Assembly: GCA_028752905.1 (NCBI GenBank)
Contig: JAQNBH010000006.1
Coordinates: 30,844,585-30,908,584, forward strand
Reading direction: 5' to 3'
Source: Cladorhizidae sp. MBARI D1340-BT2
Lineage: Eukaryota; Porifera; Demospongiae; Poecilosclerida; Cladorhizidae
Length of the DNA: 64,000 nucleotides
A program made the position numbers and the translations under genes. The notes under the pieces were generated by a model. That model was not told where the DNA came from. It searched no databases and saw only the letters and a list, made by a program, of their open reading frames with translations. Below, piece after piece: positions 23,542 to 35,389 of the stretch (position 1 is its first letter; every line of letters begins with the position of its first letter).

Positions 23542-26500
23542 TGTTACCTGCAAACCTGGAATTTGCTCAATCCTAGGATCACGAAAGCCAATAACTGATC
23601 ACCAATCAGATAGAAACAAGTTTGCTCCCACGTGGGAAGAGGTTGTAGGAAGGAGGAATGGAAGGAGAGAATGCCTATGATGATTATATTCAGCAAACCT
23701 TTCTTTCTGGAAGGAACCTTGGAAGGAAAACCATATCAAGAACAAAGGGACAAGCTGTTGTCAAATTTCTGATAGGGGAGATGGTGAACAGTGATCCTAA
23801 ATTCAATTTTTGGGTGAAACAACAAAAAAATTAACTTTTGGAGTACCCTGCTCATGGGCTTAAGGATGTACTTTGTATACCAGCAAAGAAAAAGGTATGA
23901 TTAAACCCAAATAGTCAGTGATATATTTTGTGAGACATATTTTGTTGTTAGACAGGTCTCCTTATTTTATAAGTTTAAAGCCACAAGTCAAGTGCCAATC
24001 TATTTGAAGGCCTGGATTATAATAACAAAGACAAAACTTTGTTTAATTTATTGAAATCCAGTAGCTTCATGAGCCAGACCCTTTACTGAATCGCAGTTAT
24101 ACGGTGTCGTTTTAATCTAATCTTTTTTTCAGGATTAGAATGACTCCTCCATCCTTGGTCATTATCGGAGAGTGGCTTACATTGAAGAGTTTCATACTAT
24201 TTTGAATAGAGTGCACTGTGATGTTCAAGGTCATATGGGCTATAAAAAGACTCTAGCCGAGGTACAGAATGTCTATCATTTCTATATAAAAACAGATTCT
24301 ATGCATGTGATCTTGTGTTTGAAATGTAGCCCATGATGCATGCTCTCATTTTGGCACTCAAATATTGTAGGTACAGTGTAGCTCTACTGGTTCAACACCT
24401 AAAGATTGCACCTGACATTGAAAATTGTGACTGACTGTCAGTTCTATAAGCTGTGCATAATATGCGTATAGCTCATGTCAACCATAAAATGTTTTTAATC
24501 AGGTGCCCATGAATATTTGAATTGCGGTCCTGACATAAGGTTGCTACCTCTAACTTTTATATGGTTTTGGTAAGTGCAAAAATACAATTTGTCATATCCT
24601 AATTCAATTGAGTCCAAGGACAGTGCAGCGCAGCATATGAGTAAAACACTACTATTGTAGTAACCTCCAATTCACTTTAAGTGAAAAATTGGAACACACA
24701 GCAAGTTAAATTTTGGACACAACATAAAACACTTGCTATGAAGTATGTTGACGTTTGGATGTTATGAATACTTATGTTGGACCCATTTCCTATTTTATAT
24801 CGGTTTGACCTACATCCTTCTAATAGTAGCAAAAACATGGGTGTGTGCATTTAGATTTACATTGTACATTTCATCCACTATATAGAGCAAGCATCCACCT
24901 CTCAGCTTTTTAATGTGAATATCTAAATACCCATGGGTTAATCCTGTTGTTTTAGTGTGTGGTAAACAACCAGCGACATTTTATAATAGTGATCTATTTT
25001 GGTTATCAATGCAAAATGCTGGTAATTCAATTCTCTGTCTTCACCATACTCCCTCTAGATTTCTTCGAACTATGCGAGTCTACCAAGATCTGTTGTGGAG
25101 AAGTACGTTCAATTGTGTAGTGTGTGTAACCTTCAGAAGCCACAAACCCACAGTGCCCCAATTAAACCTATCATTTCTTCTGGGTTTATGACTCGAGGAC
25201 AGTTAATATTATTAGTACCAAATCTGTTGGTATTTAGTATTGTCTTATTTAGGTGGATTTGATTGACGTACGACATAGACCAGACGACCGCCATAATTGG
25301 ATTGGCCACTACATGGATCATTGGTCCAAATTCCATGTACTGTTTGCTCTTGAGCACAAGAGTGCAATTGAGGTGGCTAAAAACTTGTCCAGTCGTGTCT
25401 TTGCATATTTCGGTCTTCCAAAGGTTTGTGTGAGCCATAATTGATTACTAATGGTTACAGCATGCTTGAGTATTCCTATGTATAGATATTCCAATCTGAT
25501 AATGGAAGAGAATTTGTCAATCATATCATAGACAAACTGGTGAAGACCTGGCCGGGAAAAGCCACCATCATAAACGGTCAACCAAGACACCCTCAATCAC
25601 AGGGTCTAGTGGAACGTGCAAATGCTAAAGTTGAAGAACTTCTTACATGTCGGTTTGAACAGAATGAATGTGATATGGCATGGTCACATTGGTTACCAGA
25701 AATTCAGTGTAAGTTTGATTTTCATAATAGTGATTCATAAACAATAGTGATTCATAAACAACTATAATTGGTCACTGTATGATACTATAAAAGAAGATAC
25801 CGTAAATATGTAATATAGCTGAACTTTTCATGGTAATGGTGATTGATAGGTTATGGACGAGTGTCTAGTACAGCCATTGTAGTAATAATATGCCTAATAC
25901 TGGCAGCCTGATGGCAGCATGAATTTCACATACTTGGTCATCTCTGCTTTTTTTTGGTGTGTGTGTGTAAACTACTAGATCAACTGAATACATGTGTTCA
26001 TGAAACCATGAAGTGTACTCCATACGAATTGGGGTACGGACAACCACCATGTAGCGGTATATTTCCAGGTACTAATCTAGGGTCATTATAATGGAAGAAG
26101 ATATCGCAGACTTGATCAATGAAACTGAACCTATAGAACATGTATCAGCAGACAAAAGTTCTACTCCTCTACCTTGTTCAGATGATCCAAGCTCTCCTGA
26201 ACACTCCTCACCATCTGTCCCTCACTGTAGTGAACCTCATTGCAGAGAGAGTGATATCAGAAATAAGCAAAGTAAAACAATTTTAGACCTTTTAATATTT
26301 CTAATCCAGGGTCAGTAATGGAGAGTAAAACAATTTTAGACATTCTATTATAATACCAAATAAACATTGCACAGAGCTTTCCTTGTGTTGAAACTTGAGA
26401 GTGAAAACACAAGTAAATAACTTTTTCGCAATCCCATTATATAACATTTTGATGAAGTAATAAACATTTTATTAAATATTTCTTCAGGTACTCCATTGGC

Positions 26501-26909
26501 AACAAGCCAAAAGCATAGCAAACGAAGAAAGGAAGCTGATAGAAACTATCGATTGAATGCTGAAAGAATGGTGAAACAATACAGTAAACGGAAACGCCAT
26601 GCTGTTGAATCATTTGCTGTTGGGGATTTAGTCAGCATTCAAATCCCACGAATTGACAGAGCATCAACTGATTTTCGATGGATACCATGTGTAATAGTTG
26701 TTGTCTCTGGTACCAAGATACCTGTGTATCGCCTACGTTGTCAATATGGGATATTGAAAATCTGTGCTTATGATGGACAACTTGAGCGGTATTCTGGCAA
26801 AGTCGAGCTTTCAGAAAATGACTGGAAAAAACGGAATCCTTTTTGTCTCTATGAGAAGCTGCACTGCTCTTTAACTCTAAGAATGCCTATTATGGTAACT
26901 CATGTGGTT
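23542..26909 (+). mobile_element. Ginger DNA transposon, copy D1, 3'-truncated
   Basis: The left end TGTTACCTGCAAACCTGGAA matches the terminal repeat of the complete copy at 53040. Homology to that copy stops at 26909, inside the last exon, so the CXC, Ulp1 and PHD parts and the right terminal repeat are missing. The junction is followed by unrelated DNA. It lacks the hAT insertion found in the other copy. Confidence 0.85.
23658..26909 (+). pseudogene. Ginger integrase gene (KRBA2-like), copy D1
   Basis: Exons: 23658-23894 (N-terminal domain, QQTFLSGRNLGRKTISR), 24133-24261 and 25059-25202 (zinc-binding HHCC domain: HCDVQGH, then CSVC), 25253-25423 and 25486-25708 (DDE integrase core: VDLID, QSDNGREF, GLVERANAKVE), 25979-26310, and 26488 onward (basic GPY/F-like region, SFAVGDLVSIQIPRID). 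Introns are GT-AG and keep phase. It resembles the integrase of animal KRAB-A domain-containing protein 2-like genes, which joins transposon ends to target DNA. Defects: TAA at 23832 (also in D2), TAG at the start of exon 2, a lost donor G after exon 3, a frameshift with TAA near 26087, and the 3' truncation. It is inactive. Confidence 0.85.
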
Positions 26910-26923
26910 AATGCTAATGGACT

Positions 26924-27099
26924 GAGTCTTTCCTCACTTGTTTAAACATCGTAGTGTGGAAGCAGATCATTCACAAGTACGGGAACTGAGTAGGAGTGTA
27001 GCAAAAAGGTTAAAAATGGACATTTGGAAGGGTATTGGGGAAGCAGAGTTTAAGCGATTCACTCAGAGTTTGAGGACACTCATCTGGTTAAATTTGTAG
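26924..27099 (+). pseudogene. Unidentified coding-like fragment
   Basis: After a TGA at 26922 an open stretch reads FPHLFKHRSVEADHSQVREL and SRSVAKRLKMDIWKGIG, ending at TAG 27097-27099. It looks like real protein (charged, helical) but I do not recognise it. It starts where the Ginger homology ends and may be part of whatever truncated that element. Confidence 0.35.
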
Positions 27100-27298
27100 C
27101 CACCTTGACTTCCAGCGATGTAACTCATCATCAAGTATACTCACATTTTGTAGATCTTCAGAATAGAAAGTAACAGCAGGTTCAATATTAATAAAGGATG
27201 AAGTAGTGATATGGATGGGCAAGAGGTATTGCAATGAAGCTACCTGGTTGGTATGCTTAGTAAATATTGATGTATAATGTGGTCAAGAAAAGGGATGA

Positions 27299-29692
27299 CT
27301 ACAGCCCATTTAAAATAATCCTCAACTGAATTAGTAGATTCAGACGATGCTGCTGTCGCTTAGTTATGCGTGGCATCGAAATTGTTATATTAGACTGAAC
27401 TGCCCATCTAGAACAATGCCGAAAGATATGCTGTGAAAAATTATCAACATCTGCTCTCTCTCTTTTAAATTCATTGCAACAGTCTTGTACTATTGTCACT
27501 CCAGAGGTAAGGTATTGGCACTTTCCTTGTAGTTTAACAACAGCTTCTTTAATAGACCTAAAGAGAGTGACTAGGGAATACAAAAATGCAAAGGACTGCA
27601 ACATTTTCATGTATGCAAGAGCATTTTTCTTATCATCAGTAGTCCAACCATCTTTAAAGTTCAGAAATTCACTATTTCCATAGAGTACTATCTCACACAT
27701 TTCAATTAGAAAAGTATGATATAGACAGAAATGCTCCCAGCCATTGATGTTCTCTACCCATCGAGTAATGCAAACGTTGATTATTGAAGACTGCTTTGTG
27801 CCAATCCGAGACCTCTTCTGAATGATTGCTTTAAGGAGGCCCTCTCTTTTAGCCGAATCATTAATCCATAATGTTAAACCTTTTATCTGATCTACACAGA
27901 ACAGAACAGGAACTTATGATAGCCAAATTATGGAATGACTTGCACAATGGGTATACAATGCCTTGGGATGCTTCTCTCGAAGTAATGCCTGCACACAAGC
28001 TATCTCCCCACTCATCATTGAGGCCCCATCATACCCTTGTCCTCGCAAATCACTCAGTGATAAGCCAAGCCCCTCCAAGGTCTGTATAATGGCATTTGCT
28101 ACATCAGCTGCTTGGACTCTCTCAAGTTTTAGAAATGAAACAAACTCTTCTTGAATGTCACCATGGCCATCAACAAAGTGAAGGCATATGTGCAAATGCT
28201 CTACATTGTGACATGAAATCTCATCAGCTAGAACGGAAAAATATTTTGCTTCTTTTATCTCAGATATTGTTTTGGCAAGAGAATCATATCATAGCCTATA
28301 ATATTAATAATTACATTTTGAGTCCTTGGTGATAAGTGTGTTGCATTCTTTGCCTTGGTACAATAAAGATGCTCATATAAAATACTGTCTGTCCCCGCAA
28401 AAGATTTTAGCAGTGCTAAAAAGTTTCCAGGATTCTTTGACGATGCAACATCCTCTAACTTTCCACGAAATGCAATACCCTGTTAGCCTAAAAAAAAAAA
28501 ATTGCTCAAACAATTTGCCTCAGTATTGCCTTTTTTCACTAATTTCCTTTTGAACAGCAGTGCTTGTCATTACATCTACTCGTGATGCTGGATTTTCAAT
28601 TGTGCATCTGCTTGCTGCAAACAATCACGATGGTATTGAAGCTTCGCATGATTACTCAAAGTGCAACTCATCTTGATCCAGTTAGAAAAAGGCTTAATTA
28701 CCAGATAATCTTTATCTTGACGTTGGCTAGATGGAAGAAACAGAGCACAAGGTGGACAAAATACTCCTTCTACCTTAGAACTGTAGACTAGCCAAGGATA
28801 TTTACTGAGCCACAATATGTTAAACTTTTGGTGATAGCTATGTAATAAGGTGCCAGTAAGGACACTAGGCAATTGTACATCGTGGTGACATAAGAAAGAG
28901 TATATAGCACCACTTAGAAAGCTCATTTATTAAACAAGCAGCATCATCAATAGAACTATTTGCAGATAATAAACATACGATTCTGGTCCTTCGGCACTTC
29001 CACTTGAGCATTCATTAACTACAGGAACTTCATCTTCATGTCAGCTTTCCAGAGTGGTACTGATTTCAGAATGATCCAGATCAGACTGAGGTTCACTAGA
29101 ATCTGAATAAATGAGATTGGTTTATCAAGTGTACAGGCTTCAAGCTAAATAGCTAGCAATAATTTCTCTTTTCTTCATCCTCAATGGCTGTTATTTTGAA
29201 AAATTACCTGATGTCCATATTTTGTCATTGCCTCTTCATGGCAGAGTTGTAGCTCATTAGTTCCACAACTACTATTAATGCTCACTACATGTGCATGATG
29301 TGTAACTGTCCAATGATTAGCTCAATAACCGGTCAAAGGACTAAGTCCAACCAACCTGACAGCCCCTCGGTGGGACCCGAGCACCCTGAGCAGATTTGCA
29401 TGGGGGGTTTGTGGGCTTTCTTTAGAAAGTACATTCGTTGGGTTCTCATTTTCCCCTCCCCCATGATCAAGGGCTAGGGTTAGGGCTAGGCCTAGCCCTA
29501 AGTTATTGTAATTTTGTTTCCACATTATTTAAAACTATCAATATACCTATGTATAATAAAAATTATATTAATGAAGTGTGCCAGTGCCTGAAATGAAGAG
29601 GGCAAAACACACACAAACAGATTACAATGAATATCATTAAAATTAAAGGGGGGTTCTGCAGAACCACAGGAAACCCCCCTGCGTACGCCCAT
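27299..29692 (-). pseudogene. hAT transposase relic (ZMYM1/DUF4371-like)
   Basis: Minus strand. 28926-28576 encodes a TTF-type zinc finger region (KYPWLVYSSKVEGVFCPPC, then HAKLQYHRDC). 28195-27914 carries the middle of the RNase-H-like fold with LHICLHFVDGHG and the catalytic-type motif GQGYDGASMMSG. 27700-27299 continues toward the C terminus. Stops and frameshifts separate the pieces, and the usual C-terminal dimerisation motif is absent. At 29640-29692 the minus strand reads GGGCGTACGCAGGGGGGTTT, typical of hAT ends of this group, so it may be the 5' terminus. hAT transposases cut and paste DNA. This copy is dead. Confidence 0.75.
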
Positions 29693-30954
29693 GATAAGGG
29701 CTAGGTACCACATCCAAAGCTTTAGTGGATAAATTATCTAAGCCTGTCATTATCTAGTAGACTATAAAAGTAAAAGAACAGCAAGATCCATACCCTTAAG
29801 AGTTCCGTTAAATATATATAGATTCACAGCTGGATGCTGCCTGTACTAGAGCAAGAACAAACAAAACATATAATGCAGCAGAAATTAGGTTCACTGTTGC
29901 TACCTCCCAGTATAGAGCTCATTCAACATAGCGCTCAATTTCAATGCAAAGACAGCTGTTGGTGGTCTAGTTTTAACTTACAGAGGAAAATGTACCCATA
30001 GCATCTAGTTTTGTGTGTAGCATCCTGAGCACATTATGACACCATGTTAAGAGAGATGGGATATAGACAGTTGTGGGTATTACCACCAACAATAAGTAGT
30101 TCTATTATGCACATTGCAAGATGTTGGGGATGATTATTGTAGATTCAAATACTCACCAAATGTGAGGAGAGTCCGAATATCCAGAGGAGGGAGATGAATA
30201 TCAGGTTACATACAAGAAGGTAAAACATGTAACATTTCATCATATTATGCATAATACTAGTACACTTCTAAATTTATTCAAACTTGTACGATTACTCTAA
30301 GCTGAACCCCCCCCCAAAAAGTTCTAGTATATTATTATAATGAGATTTTGAACTGCACAGAACTATTTACTCACACAGGAACTGGAAAAAAGAAAGAAAA
30401 TAAAAGTGCCACACAAGGTTAGTTTTTGTCTATCGGTATTAATTAGTTACAGAGCAACTTACCCTAAGCAAATTCAAGGATTCTCTTTTTAACTAAATCT
30501 GTTTGTTTTTTAGTCCTAACAGTTGAACAGAAATACTTCAGTCTTCATCAGAAAGAAGAAAGTTTTGTCTCACATCTGGCTAGCTAGTCTGTTCCAGGTA
30601 TAAAATTGACACAATTGCAGCTGAATTTGCATTTCCAAATTAATGGACAGTTCTAAGGCACTTATACAGGATTACCTGTGATAGAATCACTCTTACAAAA
30701 TATAAACATCATGTGATGATATATACAGGTATCTGTGGCTAGAGGAAGCTCTGCTCTATGGGGTGAGTGTTTTCAGTGGTCAAGCACTTATGTGGAGTGG
30801 AATCATTCAGGATGAGATTGATATATGATGGTGACTGGTTATCTGATATGAAGAAAACCCTGCGATACATAGCTACAATCTAAGATACAATCTAGGACAT
30901 TTTCATCTCTAATAGGTTAAGTTTTAATTCAGTTTCAATAATTCAGTTCAAGTT
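29693..30954. other. No gene; 3' flank of the dynein gene
   Basis: AT-rich. Around 30720-30800 there is a short piece related to the core of the fold-back elements (GTGGCTAGAGGAAGCTCT). The dynein 3' UTR would lie just below 30955, but no polyadenylation signal was assigned. Confidence 0.5.
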
Positions 30955-33900
30955 TCATAGTGGGGAATAGAGAATTGCAACGCCCCTCTCATAGTAGGAG
31001 TGACCAGAAGATGAGGTTACACCCTCTGCCTTGAAGTCGAGCGTGAAAAGGAGTTCTGCACGATGACTGTTCAAGTAGATGGGTAAAGTCACCTAGAGAG
31101 AGACATTAAGATCATCAAGTTACATTGCTGAGTCCGAGTATGGATTAAGTCCACCGGTTCCAACCATAACTATAGTTTGGCTACCTGTTATGTTGTTCTA
31201 ATGTAGCTGCCACAATATTGATATGATTATCAATAGGATGCGAGTAGGTTAGGTTTGAAGCATGCCATGCATACTCGAGAAGCAAGAGACAAACACTATA
31301 TTATTTATACGATGGTCAGTGCCAGTTCTGAATGGATCATCACAGAGCCAACCATAACTGATGCTCACAGCAATCTGCTCCGTTAGGACTGCATGCAAAT
31401 GGTCAAAAACTGTCGTTGAAAATGATTATGCTTGACCCTTTGACCATAAAGGTTTGACCTGTGGCATAGAACAGTAACACTAAAACACACACCTTTCCTT
31501 CGGCCATCTTCTGCATATTTCCTGGGTCAACCCTACAATAAAAAATAGCAGCAACTTTCACGCAATATCACGTCTTTAAAAAATTAAAAAATGTCCGTGA
31601 TATTCCATTCTAAAGCACCTCAGCGCTATCCTGTAAAAACATGCGCGGTACCATCCCTCCCCACCCAACTCACCTGAGCCACTGAAGGCTGGACAGAGGT
31701 AGCTCCGTGAGGATAGTATTCGAGACAGAGAGGGTGTTATTGGAACACACCGCACCCTGCAGCTTCAGACCTACCCATACACCAAACAAAATGTCATTAC
31801 ACACACAAGAGAGCAAACCAGTCGCCACAGAGGGCTGTGCATCCCATATCCACATGAGACTATTGCCTCCCAGTCAAGTTTGATAATAGCTCTACGTGAC
31901 AATCTGAATGAATATTACACGTACAATCCCCTCCCTACTTGGAAACACCTCTTCACAAACCTGTTACACCGAAACTACAGTTATTGATGGGTCCTTCGGT
32001 ATCGACATTCACCTGCAAGAACAATACATGCTCACATTACAATGGACATGGCCACAGCACTAAACAGACATGCCTAACATTGCAATGCATTCCACACACA
32101 CGAAATACATGCAGGAACTTATGTGAGTGTGTGTACTCACATCTAAGTAGAGTTCTTCCAGGGACCAGTTGTTGGACTGTGCCACGTACTGCCTGGTGGC
32201 GGTTACATATGCTTCTGTGGTGAACAGACCACCAAGCCAGATGTTCACATTCTAAACAGTCGTAGACAATACATCAGCGTCACGCGAGGACAAAATGGGA
32301 TCTACGTATTTCATCACGCTGGACTACCGGAAATGAATAAATCACTTTCTCTCTGACCGTAACACGAGCCACACGTTAAAACTGCTGCACGTGAATCAAA
32401 AGGCCAGCGTCCCAGCTCACCTTGAGGACTTTGGAGCCTCCGACAGAGACCTTCTTGGAGATGGCCTGAAGTTGCTTCACACGCTCACTGAAGTCCGTCA
32501 CCCACTGGATGACGGTCAAGCCCGATGGCACTGTATACCGGCACCAACTCGGAGGGATAATGCCTGGGCACACGAACAGATCAACAAGAATAGTTCTAGC
32601 AACAACAGTAGCCAGCCGTAACAATACAATTGCAATAGTCCTATCAATAGTAACAACAGTCCTAGCAACAGAAGTAGCCATAACAATAGCAGCAACAGTA
32701 GACATAACTATAGCAACATATTAAGAACAACATCCCTAGCAACAGCAGTAACCATGCAGTAACTATAGCAACAACAGTAGACATAACTATAGCAACAACA
32801 GTAGACGTAACTATAGCAACAACAGCACGTAACTATAGAAGTAACTATAGCAACAACAGCAGTAACTATAGCAACAGTGAAAAAGGAGACGGCCAGACAA
32901 AGGGAACAAACACACATCTATAATTTACAAGACCACCTCTCCCCAAGTTGACAACAGATGGCATTCTAGAGAAAATGTTACTGGATGTCTCGGCTAGAAC
33001 ATCTAGCCTTCGTAGGAATAATGAGGTTAGCTAAGAGTCACGTGAGGTTGATACTAGCCATAACTACAGTACACACAATAGTTTTTGACTATTGCCCAAC
33101 AAGCCCCTGCCTGACTGTGACTAACCCTTGGCTAGGTCACTCGTGAGAGATCTGAGGTCATTGGTCTGCTTCTTCTTGGCCTCACACACCATCACCATGT
33201 TATCCAAGTCCCCTCGCACATCCATCAGCAGACGATGACCAGAGTTCACCTGTGGAGGAGAGGAGGACAAGGACGACCAGTGAGAGGTTAAGATAGAAAA
33301 CCACGCAGCATGAGTAGAATATGATGACCAGCGGTGAAGGACCTCACTTTCTTACCTCTCTCTCAAAGAAGCGGAAGAGGGGATCTTTGATGTTTTCTGC
33401 AGTTCTTCTCAGGATATCCAGAGACTGTACAGTGAACAAAGCATATGGAGGGGAAAGAAAGGGGGGATGGGGGGGGGGGGGGAGGATGGTATCACACACA
33501 GACTAAGAGACAGAGAACTGGCTTACTTCAGGTATCATGGATAGCCAGTAAGTGGAGGTCGTGTGTAGTGTCCTTATCCAAGAAGGACGGCCATCATTCA
33601 GCTTATTCTTAGCCGGAGAAGTAGTTCTGCAAGTGAGCAAAAAGCAAGCAGAAAGCTTCGAGACAATGTTAAGGACATAAATTTCTGTTTCTATATGCTA
33701 GGAAGGCTATAAAAAAATTCATACCCCATTCAATATAGAACAATACAATGACAAACTAATGACTATTGCACACTGCCAAGGAAATGATACACAGACTATT
33801 TCTATGGTAAGCAGGTCCTGTAAATAGTTAATAAATATATTTACACACCAAGTTGGGTATCCCATATCTCTGATGCCTGCCAACATATGCACAGATTCCT

Positions 33901-35117
33901 TCTCCTAATCCACTGCTTCCTAAACCTCAGCATCGCCCCCCCCCCCTCCCCCTCCCCAAGAGATGGATCTCAGCCCCCTGGATCTTTGAGGTCAAGAAGT
34001 CCTCAGCTATGTATTGTCTGGCTTCACTAGGATCGAGCAAATCTCTGAGCATGCCCGATACGTTTATTACATGCACAATGCAAGCAATGAATTATTTGGG
34101 GGGGGGGGGCGGATGAGGTCATCATCTAGCCCCCTGGCGGAGCAGTGAGGAGGTAGAAGAAAAACGTGAACAGGTTACCACGACTACATACGTTGGAGAA
34201 CTGGCGATGGCAGTGGAGATGCAAGAGAAGTATTCGTCGTCATCTGCCAGGCTCTGCATCTTCAGCAGTCGAGCTATCATGATGAGACCTGGAGGGTTTA
34301 TAATAACCACCATATATGGCCACGTCCTCTCACACACATGGTTACAAAGTCCAGGACTCAACAAGCACCTTTGTTAGTGAGGAGCACCATCTCAGCATTG
34401 TTGGGAAGACCCAGCCAGGATGGGGTCTGGTTGTCGGCCAGCTTCTCGATCCATTGCAAGAACTGCTCGCGTCTACACACACACACAAACATGTCAACAA
34501 TGAAATCACTCGTTCCTTCAAGCACTGTGACGCTACTGAACAAAGTCAAGCAACAGATGTGCATCCTGGTTACAGTGAAGCCCATCATCCACTGAACAAC
34601 ATTTAGCAGTCATCAAGAGAACTCTAGCCTCACCCAAGTACACACCAAGAATGCATCAACCACTGCTACTCCAAGTAACCATAGCTAAGTTAATTTGTGC
34701 CAGACTAATAGGTCTCAGGAGGTTATTGACACACACTGGAAAATCCATTGCAACGAAAAATATCTCTGCATGATCAATCCCACACTGGGTTGAGGCAAAT
34801 TGCTAATTTGTTGCTAATTAGGAAAAGGGATTCACAAATGGCAGAATCATTAAGCATAATCCACTCGGCAACAATAAATGTTCTACGCTTTACCTGATGC
34901 CCTCGGGCATAAGAATGTTCTTGCCAATTTGCTCGTCGATATTGACGACAAGAGGGAAGTCGGCCTCAAAACTTTTCACCGTGAACAGGCGGTTCACAAA
35001 GGAGTTGAGCAGACGCTGGTCAAAGTCATTGTCGATGCGTCCTCCGTAGATGCACTGGGACAGTAGAGTTCGCATGGCACTCCAAGGCACCTTGTCCGGG
35101 GGTAGATTAGTGCGCCC
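30955..35117 (-). CDS. DYNC1H1: Cytoplasmic dynein 1 heavy chain, C-terminal 12 exons (5' part absent)
   Basis: Minus-strand exons: 35117-34894, 34472-34369, 34288-34192, 33626-33527, 33424-33356, 33249-33126, 32563-32421, 32251-32141, 32012-31961, 31770-31674, 31532-31493, 31092-30955 (TGA 30957-30955). All introns are GT-AG and the exons total 1299 nt, exactly 432 codons plus stop. Landmarks matching animal DYNC1H1 are [81 protein letters not shown] and the final [13 protein letters not shown]. This is the end of the motor: AAA6 and the C-terminal domain of the minus-end-directed microtubule motor. Conservation and frame suggest a functional 3' end. The 5' exons are missing because sequence beyond 35123 belongs to the duplicated block; only an acceptor (CTGTAG) remains there. 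Confidence 0.95.
32600..32885. repeat. 24-bp tandem repeat in a dynein intron
   Basis: Degenerate units of ACTATAGCAACAACAGTAGA plus CATA lie inside the intron between the exons at 33126 and 32563. They do not affect the frame. Confidence 0.8.
33466..34112. repeat. G/C homopolymer runs in dynein introns
   Basis: A G run lies near 33466-33482, a C-rich run near 33936-33957 and a G run near 34100-34110. These are possible quadruplex-forming tracts or assembly-sensitive homopolymers. Confidence 0.7.
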
Positions 35118-35131
35118 CTACAGTGATATCT

Positions 35132-35262
35132 ATCTCAAAATAGTTAACTGAAATCATTATAGAAATATAGATTTTATATTGGGGTATAATGAATACATTT
35201 TCATTTCACAGGAATTCCTTCCCAAAATAGCAACCAGGCCTCTGTCCACACCATCTCACTTG
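35132..35262 (+). repeat. 130-bp segment marking the duplication breakpoint
   Basis: It begins ATCTCAAAATAGTTAACTGA and ends CTCTGTCCACACC, nearly identical and in the same orientation to 17016-17140 (D1) and 46394-46515 (D2). Here it lies between dynein and the inverted block and includes the candidate exon GIPSQNSNQASVHT. Confidence 0.9.
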
Positions 35263-35389
35263 TCTATGCAGCCAGTTCTTCCTGCAACTAGGTTGTTTTC
35301 TCTTACAATTCCAAATTTAATAAGCCTAGTAGGAGGAGTTCTTATTTTTTACAGGTGAACCTACAATTGAATACATACATACATACTTG

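Noticed and set aside
25318..25596. Minus-strand open frames across the integrase core
   Set aside because: Antisense to the Ginger exons, which carry the catalytic motifs and proper splice sites.
27474..28791. Plus-strand open frames in the 27-29 kb region
   Set aside because: Shadows of the minus-strand hAT transposase, which has recognisable motifs.
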